A DNA stretch of 64,000 bases from Dipylidium caninum (Eukaryota; Platyhelminthes; Cestoda; Cyclophyllidea; Dipylidiidae), in contig QEYB01000921.1 of assembly GCA_017562135.1 (NCBI GenBank), positions 558,001-622,000 on the forward strand, in the 5' to 3' direction. Below, piece by piece: positions 23,300 to 36,606 of this stretch. A model generated the notes under the pieces. That model searched no databases, was not told where the DNA came from, and saw only the letters and a program-made list of their open reading frames with translations. Numbering within the stretch: the stretch's first letter is position 1; each line of letters begins with the position of its first letter. Made by a program: the position numbers and the translations under genes.

Positions 23300-23930
23300 C
23301 TAAGCAGAGAATTTTTTGTTTGTAGATTTCCTGTATTCAGGTGGGGAGTATTCCTTAAAATGCCAACAAAAACCTACTGAACTGGAGCGACGTGAGTAAT
23401 CAAAATCCCACGCTGATAATGGACTATTTCTAAGCTTATGCAATAAACTTGTACTCGGTTATTTTGATGATAATTATATTCGAATCAGAAAATGTGAATA
23501 ATTGGTGCATTCAGCGATTCCACAGTAGTGGATGAAATGAGAACCTTCAACGCGATTGCAAGGTAACTATAAGTTAAGGCACTATCTTCAGTTTTGGAAA
23601 ATAAAATCGAAAATTATATGATATGAAAACATACAATGTGAGAGAATTTACGTGTTCAAGTTAAAAAAAGCTAAACTGGTAACATTGATAAGAAACGATG
23701 CTCAAAAAATAGCCAATTCATAACAGATATAGCGCATTTTTATAAAATCTTGTAGATAAAACAGATATGCAGCATACCTCTTCATTCGCTCATGAACAGA
23801 TTCAAAAAATTCCTCAAGTTCAGGTTTCGAGGGCTGAAGTGTTCGACGCCCACGAGATCCTATACGTAATTACGATACTAAGAACTCAAAACTTACCTGA
23901 CCGTTTCTTATTCGACTTCATTTTCTCCAT
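23300..23930 (-). CDS. Candidate small micro-exon gene (67 aa)
   Basis: Five phase-compatible pieces: 23897-23930, 23778-23859, 23545-23566 (22 nt), 23378-23412 and 23300-23330. The first two are the most convincing. MEKMKSNKKRSG is followed by GTAAGT, a 37-nt intron ending TATAG, then GSRGRRTLQPSKPELEEFFE and SVHERMK with donor GTATGC. Later exons give YLAIALK, RGILITHVAPVQ and KSTNKKFSA before a TAG. ATTAAA follows about ten bases later. The basic head and acidic helix are protein-like. I do not recognise it. The 3' exons could be chance AG/GT combinations. Confidence 0.4.
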
Positions 23931-26142
23931 TGACTAGGATGACAGGAAGGATGAATAAGTTAATATAAATAAATTACACAGCAAAGGAATATTCAGAAAG
24001 CATCGTTTAGATTGTTGAAGTTAATGCAACCAAAAGGACCGCAGTACAAAAACAACTTGGACGCTGATCTTGAAAAAATTATATTTAGAGAAAAATACGA
24101 CAAAAAAAATGTCATTAACGCAGTGAATACATGATTAAGATTGAAAGCAAGAATTAAGGGAAAGAAAACATTTAAAAAATGATCCTACAGGTGTTTTCTA
24201 TGACCTTTTGAAGAGAGAAAAATTACAAAAGATTATTACGATTCATTGAAAGTGGTAGGATGGTGCTATTAGAAAGTAAATTTAAAAAGCCGGCGCTGAC
24301 ATTATAAAAATCCTAACCTTATCCATCACGGCAAAAGCAATACATACATCCCCAACGTTAAATGTGTAGTGATTACGAAATAAGATTATAAAATCCAAAA
24401 AGTACGAGAGAGCAGCATACGCACTTTAAAGATTTACCTCAATACCAACTATTAGCGATTGGAGAAGTTAAACAAGTCAAGGCGTATAAAATATACATAG
24501 GTACGAAGGTCGTAAACACGTAACACAACATAATGCCAAAGTTCCACCTGACAATATGCATGTAGACACGTTTTTACATCACTTTAATCGGGGGATCGTT
24601 AACATGTCACGCGACAAATCTACGTTCAATATACAAAACCGTTATCAGGTCCACAACTTGTTGCTATCCCTTGACTCGTATTAATTAATGTAATAAAATT
24701 ACGTCATTAATGTGGTCCAGAATGGGGCTATACGAGTTCATTTTGCCAGCAACCAAAGCCATAAATTTTAATTGAAATTTAATATCACGGAAAATTCAAT
24801 CATAAGGGAATTAGCTTCAGAGAGGTTTTTTATGCGAGCGATAAACGCGGAAGTAGCCAACATAACCGAGCGATTATTTCCTTCCGGCTTACGATTTCTC
24901 AGGCACCGATAAATTATTGTGAGTCACATGTAATCACGTTTTAACATTTCGAGGCGGTGTCTGAGTCTTTTTCCCGTTTTGGGGCGACACAGTTTAATGC
25001 GAGCTTTTACAGGGAACTTCAACAAAATATTTATTTATGCTTTCTACCACTAGAATTTAAACAAATGTCTATGCAACACATATCGAACGACTAACTGATT
25101 AAGTACGCATCTATTTGGAGACGCTGGCCCCATTTCCTACCCCGCGAGAGCTTTCTTATTAATATGCAAAAGGCGTAGGGTAAGCAAATCACCTCTTGTC
25201 ATTTGTGTAATTTTGCGGGTATAATCATCTTATGCACTATATGCTATTTAATTTACGCTGTGGTATTTAATATTGGTCACTTCTAACAGGTTACGAGTTA
25301 GGGTGTCTGCCGATCCTATGGCAAAACTTTATGCTTATATATCCTCTCTTCTGTAGTGAGCGTAGTATAACGTTTAAATGGAGTTATTATATTTTTTCGG
25401 TTCGATCGGAAAAGGGTTCACTACACATCCCTGGGAAAATTGAGTGTCTTAGTTTAAAGAAGATTATCTAAAAATAGCTGGATTTTTGTTTCTATTGACG
25501 TATAACATTCGGTTCCTACTCAATTCCAAACCACCGTAAACCAAAACGCGACGAAATTAGTGTCTCCTCTGATGTTAAACTCAGTGCCTCGGCTTTTGTG
25601 ATATGCTTTGTTTGTTAAATTTACTGATTATTTTTGCAACTTAGGGCATACTTGTATTCTTGTAGTCAATGGATCATGTCTACGTCTGCGCGTTAAATAT
25701 ATAAGAGCTGCCTTTAGTAAACAATAGTAGCATTTACATGGGTACGAATATCGGTTCCAACGTCCTCACAACTATCAGCGAAAATCGCTTGCCGCAGCAA
25801 TTGTTTTAATAGATAACGACCTGCAACGATAAACAGCTGTTAGCTTCGGCGTGTTCGGGCTGCCTTATCCTTCCAATAACCGGTAAGTTTTGAGCTTACC
25901 CCCCTATGAAATTTCGAGTGTCGACGTTTGATAACAATCTGAAGGTCGGGTCTAGGTGGCGTTACGCAGTTACCGAACTTTACTTAGTGTTCGAAAACGT
26001 TTCGTTGAAGCCTGCTTGTAGTTGTAGCTGGCATTGAACGCTCTCTCTACACACGGCTTGGAAACATGACAATGATTCTGTTTCTGTTTAGTCTTCAAGA
26101 AATTTCTTAATTCCCTGGTTTTGGGGTTTCGTTTCAGAGAAA
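23931..26142. other. AT-rich intergenic, nothing identified
   Basis: Long AT-rich interval upstream of EIF3C. A short minus-strand frame at 25970-26200 overlaps the EIF3C 5' end and is a shadow. Nothing else is supported. Confidence 0.5.
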
Positions 26143-29100
26143 ATGGCAATGACCTCACGTTTATACGCTGCCGCTTATAGTTCAAGTGATGATGAGTCAA
26201 GTGATGAGGCTTCGGGAAAAGTTGCTGTGAAGCGCTTTATGCGCCCCGTTCAAAGCGGCAGTGACGACGAGAAACGTATTGTTCGTAGCGCTAAGGACAA
26301 ACGTAATGAAGAAATTCAGAACGTGATGAGAAATCTTAATAATCATAAGAAGATCAGGGATATGTCCAAAGTGGAGATGGACTTTTATGAACTCGTAAAG
26401 TTATACGAAAAGGCTCAAAAGATGAACGAAATTGAGATCTATCCGAAGTTCTATATTCGGGCTCTTGCTCAAATGGAAGACTTTATCAACGAGTCTTGGG
26501 CTCAGAAAAAAACGCTAAGCAAAGTGGCAGCGAAATCTCTTACCATACTTAAGCAGAAGATCCGCAAATACAATAAGGACTTCGAAGATCAAATAAAGAA
26601 ATACCGCGAAAATCCTGAGTTGTTCGAAGAAGCGGAGGAAGAAATCGAAGGAAAAGAAAACGAGTCGGCCAGTGAAGTGGAAGTCGTTGCCAAAGTCAGG
26701 GTCCGTAGTTTTGTGCCTAACTATCTTCAATATTGCATGATTGCATTTATTATTTTGTTATTTAGGCATCACCAGCACCCAAAGATTCAGAGGAGTCTTT
26801 GGATGATGATGACGACTACTTTCGGAGCTCTGATGAATCTGATTCTAGCGATAGCATTCCTGAGATGGATATGGAACATCCCTACACCTACTTCTTGAAA
26901 GTTGAAGGAAAGCCTAAAAAGGTTTGTGATATTTGTTTTTTTAAAACAGTAGATATTCAGCCATCTGACGATTTGCATCTTGAACACTGCAGGAGGAGGG
27001 AAAGAAAAAGGCAGCCAAACCGAAACCTGCGAAACAAGTGGCAAGGCTTAGCAGTGAAGAAAGTGGTGAAGAGTGGCGTGTTGTTGCTCCAGGCGATGGA
27101 GCTGCGCTCGAGCCCACGGTTCAGGCTTTCGAAAAAGGTGTAGAAATCACTCAGGAGTTGGTAATAAGAAAAATTGCCGAGATTATTGCCAACCGTGGTA
27201 AGCGTACTTCCAGCATTGCAGAGCAAATCTGTCTTCTGGACCAAGTTTGCCAAAAGATCGGTTAGTTTTAGTTTTACCTTTATTAATTTTGTTGAGGAAA
27301 TCTGTCATCTCCCTCTGAATTTTTATGTCTTCGACACTGTCTCTTTTAGAGGAGTTACATTTTTGTGTCGGCATTAACGTGAAAGCCATTTTATCCTTGG
27401 TCACTGTGCTTTTCGACTATGAGTCAAGGCATCCTGCATTTATGCCTATCATGAAGTTTAGAAGGTTTGTTACATCCTTTTTTCTTTCTTGGTTGAAGCT
27501 ACTTAACTTGCTTGATTATCTTGTTACAGAACAATAGAACAGCTCAAAAAACTTTTTGAACTATTGAAAAGCTCTCCTAAAGAATTGCAGATTTCTGAGA
27601 ATGTGACGGAGGAAACGGAGTCTGTGTTGGTTAGTCAGTTTTCTATCTCTTTCGTTTCGTAATTTGAGGGTGAAGATGTGCTGTGTAATTGAAAGTCCTA
27701 GGTGCTAAATGTTAATTAGGCATTAATTCATTAATTAATTCATTATAGGGTGGTGACATTTGTCGTTCTTATTGATTAGGACTTCTATTAACCTATCCCG
27801 TATTTTCACTCCAGCATTATTTGTTAAAACAATTGTTCTTATGTTTTAGGAACGCCCTTATCGGATTCGTGGATCTGTCTTAAGTTGTGTCGGTCGTTTG
27901 GATGATGAGTACTTCAAAATTCTACAAAATGCTAATGGACACGAGATTGAATATGATGACAGGTGAGTTCTTTTCGTGATTCTGTTGCAGCACAAGGTTT
28001 CGACGCCTTTGAAATTATGTCTTGAGGCAACGGTATTTTTAAGGAATAGCTGTTTGCTTTTGTAACTTGGATTTCATCGCCTGTTTGACTCGACAAACTT
28101 TTCTCGTAGCCTCCAAATCTAGTGCTCCATTTCCGATTTTTAGACTTCGAGATGAACCAAAGGTGTGCGAATTAATCGACTCGCTTACTGACTATCTCGA
28201 ACGAACTAAGGCCCCTCCCGAAGCTTTGTGTGTGGCCTATCTACGAAAAGTGGAACATTTATATTACAAGGTTAATCAACACATTATTTTTCGTCCTCAA
28301 ATTGGGGCTGTTTATTTTGTGATTTTAATTTCCATTTAACGTGTCGAAGTCCTCTCATTATAAACTGTGATGTTAGCATAATAAATGTATTGGTTCTTTC
28401 GTTCCCCTATCAGGCTGATCTGGAAGGGGCTAAAAGGGCGGAATCTGAAGAACTCGGGGATCCCAGTTTGAATCCTACCTACGAGGTTGTTGAAAGACTC
28501 TGTCACTACATCTACAAAAATGACAAGACTGATCGACTGCGTACACGTGCCATTCTCTGCCACATCTATTTCCTCGCCCTTTTTGATCATTGGTACAAGG
28601 CGCGTGATCTGATGCTTATGTCCAATCTCCAAGCCACAATTGATCATGCCGACCACTCAACGATGGTAATGTCTGCTTCTTAAGGATATCCTCAACTGAA
28701 GATAGAGTTGTTTATGAGAAATTGGTGTTTATTTCAGATTCTTTATAACCGTGCTATGGTTCAGATGGGGTTGTGCGCATTTCGGCAGGGTCACATTAAA
28801 GATGCACATTCAGCCCTTTGCGATTTGACCGGCTCCGGGAGAATTCGCGAATTGTTGGCACAGGGCCAACGCTACGAACGAACTCCGGAAGAAGAAAAAC
28901 GCGAAAAGGCTCTTCAAATGCCATATCATATGCACATTAACATAGAACTCATTGAGACGGTTTTCCTCATTTGTGCCATGTTGCAAGAAGTTCCCACTCT
29001 CGCCGGTAAGTTCATATTTGCAAATCAAAGCATTAAGGCGTTTAAATCATCATATACTCTCCCATTTTTTTTGTTTTAGCTTCTCAGGATAACGATATTC

Positions 29101-30520
29101 GCGCCCGTGGGTTCAGCAAGGCCTTTTTGACAGCCCTAAGGATTCACGACAGAGCAACGTTAATCGGTCCACCTGAGTCTCCCAGAGAACATGTGATCGC
29201 GGCCTCTAAGGCCATGAGATTTGGTAACTGGCGTAGCGCTACTAAGCACATTTTCAGTCCTAAAATGGACTCCAAGGTATGTCGTTACCCACTTCATTTG
29301 AGCATTTATTGTTATATTTTCATAATATAGATTTGGGTTCTATTTCGCAATGCCAATAGTGTGAAGAGGATGTTGGAGGGGAAAATCAAAGAGGAGTGCC
29401 TGAGATGCTACCTTTTCGCTTATTCTTCGGTCCATGAATCCATAAGCCTTTTTAGGTTGGCGGAACATTTTGAATTTCCGAAGTCTCAGGTGTATTCGAT
29501 TATTAGCAAAATGATAATTAATCAGGAACTTGCTGTAAGTCATTTTAAATTTCACCCTTTAGTGGATTTTATTACATTTAGGTCTAAACTTATTTATACT
29601 ATGATAGTAGTGTATGGGGTACGGGAATTGTCAATTTAATGTGGCTTGGATTAATAATGTTAGCATATGTCTAGCAGATGGTATCAACAGCAGATTATTT
29701 GGCTTCTTTCCATTTAAGGCCTCTTTGGAAGTTCCCGCAGATTTCCTTACAATGCACAAAGGTGAACGGTCTCGGCTACAAAACTTGGCCATTCAGTTGG
29801 CTGAAAAGGTTAACAATATTGTGGATATGAACGAAAAACTCATTGATAATAGAGGTGGCATGATTTCAGGCCCTAAAGGTAATTTTATTTTTTAAATTTC
29901 CTTTGATTTTGTCCGACTTTGTCACTGAATTCCGTTTATTTTATTGCAGGAGTTTCATCATATCAAGGACGTAAGTAAATTTATCCTATCATTCCTTCGC
30001 ATAAATATTAATGTTGCTCATATTCATGGCTTTTCAATAATTGTGCATCCGTACATAAAAAAGCTTTATTAATGCTTGTGTTTGACCTGCGCAGGTCGTC
30101 ATTTTTAAGGTAAGTTGTCGAAGTATCGCACAATAACCTATCTCACTAATTTTTTTGGTAGGCTTACCCTATTATGATGAGGGCATGCTTGATTTTCTCC
30201 ACAACTTTAAATCCGTTTAGTGGAGTGGCTTTCTGTGGTATCAACGGCAATGTAAACTGCGAATTTGTGTTTACCCTGTCTCTTCGACCACGCTAACCAC
30301 TTCGACCATAACGTCGATTTTTCTACGCTTATTAATGGTGCGGTTGCTTTTGTTTGTTAGCGGATGTACTCGAATCCGCAAATGGGATACATTTCCAGAC
30401 TAAGCGTCTTCTTTAAATGTTATTGGCACTTCTCTGTTTAACGTGTTCATTGAATAATACATAGTGGTGTTTCTTTTAGAACGACGGCAGAGGTTTGTAC
30501 AGGCGCCAAAGTTCATCTAA
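26143..30520 (+). CDS. EIF3C: Eukaryotic translation initiation factor 3 subunit C
   Basis: Thirteen well-phased exons: 26143-26694, 26766-26921, 26993-27260, 27350-27464, 27530-27629, 27850-27962, 28144-28270, 28414-28665, 28738-29005, 29080-29276, 29331-29534, 29719-29878 and 29950-29970. A 3' exon is less certain. eIF3c is a core subunit of the eIF3 octamer that holds eIF1/eIF5 on the 40S ribosome. Landmarks are the acidic-serine N-terminus ([18 protein letters not shown]), [17 protein letters not shown], the mid-domain [20 protein letters not shown], and the PCI region ([51 protein letters not shown]). A final exon at 30480-30520 would give [13 protein letters not shown] and stop, total 857 aa (human 913). 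Alternatives stop at 30108 or 30220. A TTTCAG lies 5 nt upstream of the first ATG and could be a cis or trans acceptor. Confidence 0.93.
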
Positions 30521-31267
<747 letters not shown>

Positions 31268-31578
31268 AACCAATTACCCACACTTTGTATGGCCTCGCGC
31301 CCTCGTCAACACATCATAATATTATTTCCCCACTTTGTTGTCTTACGATAACCGATATTTATTGCCTGGCGTCGTCCGCTGATGTCGTTAAATCATTGGC
31401 TCTAATGACCCCAACGGCCACCTGAAACCGGCCCTCCCACGGGAATTCCACACAGGCTAAGGACAAATATTCCAACAGGATCATTTTTTGATGTTGTAAT
31501 CATAACTCTAGTTACGGCAAATGTACGGTAGGACAGGGTCCCTTATCAAAGTTCACAAATGGGCGAGCTGGGATCGGG
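31268..31578. other. H4-ZFPL1 convergent 3' interval
   Basis: Lies between the H4 stop (plus) and the ZFPL1 stop (minus), so it should hold both 3' untranslated regions. No consensus histone stem-loop and no clear AATAAA on either strand was found. Confidence 0.5.
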
Positions 31579-32924
31579 CTATCCGGCGGGTCGGCGGGGT
31601 TGCATCGGTAGAGGAAAATCTTCCAGGGCAGGCGGTGCAACTATGAAGCCGAGGGTTGTTAGGGTCGCGAAGCAGATTAGCGCGATGAGTCCAAAGAGGA
31701 GTAGGAGCCGGCGCTGAGGCAGGGGTCTCGGCACGACAGATGAAATATGGCGAGACAAACTGAAAACAACCGCGGTAGGGACTTTCGTGGTTCAGTCGTG
31801 TTCAAACTAAGGGCGCTAAGCGGCTAATAGGGTCGGTCGGCTTGTTGCCCAACGAGAAACAACTAGGTAAAGTCGCATTCATAGGCCTGCATCTCAAGGT
31901 TCCCGCAGCTAGTGACACTCAGACATAGTAAGCAGATACGGTTAAGGACAGATTACAGACAAATTGGGTGGTATTTCGTCGTTGATTTCCAAATATTTAC
32001 AAAATAAACGTTTGAGTAAACTAACCAGAGAACAACACTCGGCTGTTTGACAAAATTCACAGGTCGTTTCTTGTATTTATTCGTTTCTTCGTCGTCAATC
32101 AGCATTTCACGGGGACTCGGAGGACTCGCAATGCAAGGCTTTAAAGGATCAAACGATTTCTCCTTGCGGTCAAGCCGCGAAGTTACAGGAGCGTCATTTT
32201 GGATAGATTCAATGGGAACTACCGTTTCTGTTGGTTTCCAAGGCGTAGTGGGTGGGGTCACTAGGTACTGGTCACGCAAAAACTGGTTTGCATAGTTATC
32301 CACTGATGCATCAAGGAGTTTTGAATCTGAATGAATATTATAACAAGCGGACAGTCGCGACAAAATATTAAACAAGTTCCCTACCATCAAAAACCGAAAA
32401 CGTATGGTCAGGTGTTGTTGTGGGAAAATTGGTGATTTTTTTACTACGGCTGACAAAGTTAGATGACTTCGCCCAACCGGCAGATGACAATTTGCGCCGT
32501 AAAAATTCGGCAACCGGCCCGCCCTGGTTCGCGGGAGGGATTATGGACATAGAGCATGCTGGACACTCATAGCCTGCTGGTGTTGTTATGGGAGGAAGTT
32601 GCGAAGCGTAGTTATCCAAACATTGCCAGTGAAAAATATCTATTACGGAAAGGTATGTGTCAAGGGCAAAACGCTACCTAAGCACATGAGGCGGACACAT
32701 TCCGAGCCATTATCAAGCTCTTTTGAGCACAGAAGGCATTGCGAGGAATAGTCGCTGTCTTTGAGCCAATGTAGATAGGATTTAACCGCACACTGATTAT
32801 AGAATTATTAGACAAAAACAACCTTTGGATGACTTGATATCAAGCAAAATTCGCAAACGTTAACTCGGTGTTCGAAGCAAAATAGATTGGTAACTTTTTT
32901 ACGTCCGCATTTGCAGAGTCCCAT
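31579..32924 (-). CDS. ZFPL1: Zinc finger protein-like 1 (cis-Golgi membrane protein)
   Basis: Five exons: 32823-32924, 32678-32792, 32385-32639, 32039-32326 and 31579-31781. The total of 320 aa is close to human 310. It begins [20 protein letters not shown], the B-box-like zinc ligands, followed by [21 protein letters not shown]-like half follows, with [17 protein letters not shown] and [20 protein letters not shown]. The C-terminus has [19 protein letters not shown] and one strongly hydrophobic transmembrane helix ([17 protein letters not shown]) before the stop at 31579. ZFPL1 is an integral cis-Golgi protein that binds GM130. The exon 4/5 border (donor after 32039, acceptor before 31781) is chosen because phases match; the TTTTCAG at about 31764 fails phase. 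The gene is divergent from lipin. Confidence 0.92.
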
Positions 32925-33674
32925 CGCCTTAATGACGAAAACTGACTTAACGCAACCCCAGCGGTACACACCAATTCAGACGTTGCGCGCAAAGTGCGCA
33001 ACATCAGTGGTTGCTGACGATAGATAACTTATTAATCGCGACTTTTAAATAAAATTCGATAAATACGAGCAGAGTAAAACTTTGTTGTCGAATACGGTGG
33101 TTATATTTGAAGTCATCGTTGTAAAAGTTATTTGCGACGTCCTGTAATGCTGGACCAAAACCTCAAACGATTATGATCAAATGAAATATTCCCTTCCAAC
33201 GATAACCTACGCGTCCAAAGTGCATTTCAACGCCGTTCTCTTTTATCAATTTACTCCGGACATCACCTTACTCTATATCTGCTTCTATACTTATTTACTG
33301 GTTACACGTAAAATCCACAAACCTGTCTATGTCATCGCGACGCTTTCCCTGCCCTGAAATGATTATGTCACGTTCATTCAGTCAAATGTCGTCAGTTAAT
33401 CCCATAATACCAATTAAGATATTCCCATGATATGGTATTAATCTACGTACACCGCTAATATTCGAAATTATGAAATGTGCCAGAGAGTATGTTCGCTTTG
33501 AGCTCAATAGGCATGCCGTGCAGGTTATGATTTAAAATACTATAAATGCCTGCTTAGTTTTACGAGTCTGTAACTAACTATATAGAGAAGCTGGATAGGT
33601 GTAGGTGGCGTATGAGAAGCTTACCAATTGAAATTTCTCTTCGACTATATTACCTCATGAGGATATGGGCTTAA
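32925..33674. promoter_or_regulatory. Shared ZFPL1-lipin divergent promoter region
   Basis: The start codons of ZFPL1 (minus) and lipin (plus) are 750 bases apart in head-to-head orientation. No TATA or other motif is clear enough to call. Regulatory function is inferred from position only. Confidence 0.45.
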
Positions 33675-36415
33675 ATGCAAATTTCGTCTTCGTATACAGG
33701 TGAAAAATTTGAATTCGTGGGCCGCCTTGCAATTTTTAATCACTTTTAATGTACCGCGTCTGATTTGGATATCTATTTTTGGAAAGAGGAAAGATACCTC
33801 AGTTGAGATATATATTTTGTTTCCAAAATTCGGCAGCCACCCTCAAACGCTTCAAATCCTCTTTGATGTAAAATGAAACGGCTTTATATTCGCCAAGTTG
33901 TTTAGACAACTGTTTATCTCGTTAATAACTCTCAGAGTACTGTAGTTCTCCTTGAAGGGGGCGGTATCAAAAAATCGATCGTAACCCCGTGGTTGCATAA
34001 TCAGTAAAGCGATTATGCTCAAATGCTCTATTTTATGAACTGCCGAAAAGCGTCGCTTCTGTTAACTGTGCATCAAATGTCAGATCTCCTTGAACGCCTC
34101 TTAGCGTTGCTGCGCGATTTTAATACTTGTGAATGCACTACCGTTTGTTTTACTTAGCGTGATTCTATAAGGAATACGGATTGTTTTCGGCTTTTGTTTT
34201 TACGCCCTGAAAATTACCAACTGCTTCGAAATCCTCTAAGGCGTAGAACTACCCAATGAAATGATGCCGCTGTATGTTGGATTACGACTTATTTAAAAAT
34301 TGAAGACGTTCCTTAGGTCGGTTTTTGTCGGGAATAAAAGATGCATACAATGAAATTAACCCAGCTACCCTCACTGGGGCTATCGACATAATCGTTGTTG
34401 AAGACAATAATGGCAATTTTAAATGCGGTCCGTTCCATGTACGATTTGGTAAGATGGGTGCAATTAATCCAACCGATAAGCTCGTCGAGATATATATAAA
34501 TGGACATCAGGTCAATGGTTTGTTCATGCGGCTTGGTAACGCTGGAAGTGCTTACTTCGTCGATGATGTTGAATCACTTTTCCTGGACAGCGATTCGGAT
34601 TCACCCTCTAACGACGTTTTTACTGAATCAAACGAACCTATCGTTCGTGTTCGTTCAGCTGATGATGTCAACGGAAAAATCATGAATTCACTCAGACATC
34701 GTAGACGCATTAAAAAAGTGAGGAAAGATGTATCTCTAAGCGAAAGCCAATCGAACACGGACGTTGCTCAATCATATGACCCTTCTCCAAGCTCGCCTGC
34801 CTATTTGTCGGACAGTGAAATGAATGAAAGTTGCCGTGAGCTAGCCTCGTGTTGCAATAGTTCGGATTCAAAGCCACCTGATTCAAACGTACGTAATAAT
34901 CAGAATGACCTAACCCCGACGAGTCCTACTTTGGCGTACTCTCCAGCTCCTGAACTGTCCGATCAAAGGGGTGTATATTTAGAAGACCTTGTGACACCAT
35001 CGGTCGATGAAAGCGTTAAGCAGGCTTATCTGTATGTTCGAAAATCCAGTGAAAGCTTAAATCAATCTCAAAATGTCTTGGATGCCGGATACAAGTCAGA
35101 CCCCGAAAACGCCTCTCGCCTAAAACCTGATTCATCTGAGAACATGGAACTCAAAATTTCTCTTTGCGGTGGTCTTTCGGCCGATGCGCAAATAGATTAT
35201 GAGCGATTCTGTGCTCACCTGGTGACATTTGAAGAGTTTTGTAAAGATCCAGCCGGCATCATCACCGACCCCAACCTGGTTCTTCTATTTAACGATAAAT
35301 TTTATAATTGGAATACTGCTGCTCCCATGATCCTGAGTAAGGTTTGTTTTCGGACGGAATTATCGTACAGCTCCGTTCGTCAACTGGAAGAGTCCTTTAT
35401 GCCCAAGAAGCAACCGCGCCGTAGAGCTTGGTTTGGCTGGGGTACGAGTGATCCAGAACCGCAATGTGTTGTGGTGTCACAAATCGATAAAGCACAGTCA
35501 GATGCATCCCGAGAGATACGAAATGAAACTCTCCAATCTACGACTGTTTCTTTGCCTGAAGGAACTCAACATCGTCAACGGAGAATCACCCTTACCTCAA
35601 GAGAAGTAGAATCTTTGAGGCTAAAACCTGGTGCGAACAACATTGAATTCCGTATAGTCACGAAGTATCAAGGCACCGCTAGCTGCTTTGCCAAGATTTT
35701 TCTCTGGCGCTCGGACGATAAGGTGGTGGTTTCCGATGTTGATGGAACTATAACTCGTTCAGACATACTCGGCCATCTCCTCCCTATGTTGGGTCGTGAC
35801 TGGACACATGAAGGAGTCGCCGAATTGTTCTCCAGAGCGGCTGATAATGGGTACAAGTTCGTCTATTTGTCAGCCAGAGCTATCGGCCAATCGAATCTAA
35901 CACGAAGTTACCTTGATCAAGTGTGCCAACGTGATAAATATCGCCTTCCCGACGGACCAATTCTCCTATCTCCTACATCGCTGCTCGATGCTTTTCATCG
36001 TGAAATTATAGCTGGAACACCAGAGCTTTTTAAGATCGAGTGTCTTAAAGAAGTAAGGGCGTTGTTTGGGCCGAACTCGAACCCGTTCTATGCTGCATTT
36101 GGAAACCGAACCAATGATGTGAAGGCTTACACTGAATCCGGTTTTGAATCTAGTCGCATATATACAGTATTTCCAAAAGGCGAATTGAGAAATGAGTTCC
36201 TGCCTTGCACGAGCAATTCTTTTGAGGAAATGATCAATCTTGTTGATCATTTCTTCCCATTCATTCCATCGCGATCAGCTGAGCTGGATATAGTAGAATC
36301 AGATGAAGAAGTTTTGACGCCTATTCATAATACCATTGTACCCGATGTGGATATGTCCACTTTCTCCTCGTTTGCATTCTGGCGTGAACCCATTTCTGCT
36401 GAAATTCCAATCTGA
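33675..36415 (+). CDS. LPIN: Lipin, phosphatidate phosphatase
   Basis: Two exons, 33675-33699 and 34317-36415, encode 707 aa. Exon 1 gives MQISSSYTG. The join makes exactly as many residues before NPATLTG as human lipin-1 has before NPATLSG, supporting this start. N-LIP: NPATLTGAIDIIVVEDNNG, GPFHVRFGKMG. A basic nuclear-localisation-like stretch (RHRRRIKKVRK) lies near residue 140, then a long Ser-rich linker. C-LIP is a HAD-type phosphatase with catalytic DVDGT at about 482-486 (DxDxT), followed by SDILGHLLP, FVYLSARAIG and FYAAFGNRTNDV. Lipins turn phosphatidate into diacylglycerol with magnesium and, in animals, also co-regulate transcription. The co-activator motif usually LxxIL reads LGHLL (LxxLL) here. 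The large second exon is intronless. Confidence 0.95.
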
Positions 36416-36513
36416 TTATGCTTGTAACGCGCAATCTCTGCTTCATTTGCATTTACTATGACAAATAATATCGTTTTTCCTCCACGATTTTGTTACTTTG
36501 TTAGTAATTAACC

Positions 36514-36519
36514 AATAAA
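36514..36519 (+). terminator. Poly(A) signal of lipin
   Basis: AATAAA about 100 bases after the lipin stop. ACBD6 coding sequence begins only 88 bases later. Confidence 0.65.
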
Positions 36520-36606
36520 CTTAATTTTATTGGACTTTCCTCTTTTTTCGCTTGTTGTATCTCGGTAGTGCTTGACGTCAGTCTTAACTGGGTGGTCTAT
36601 TATTAG

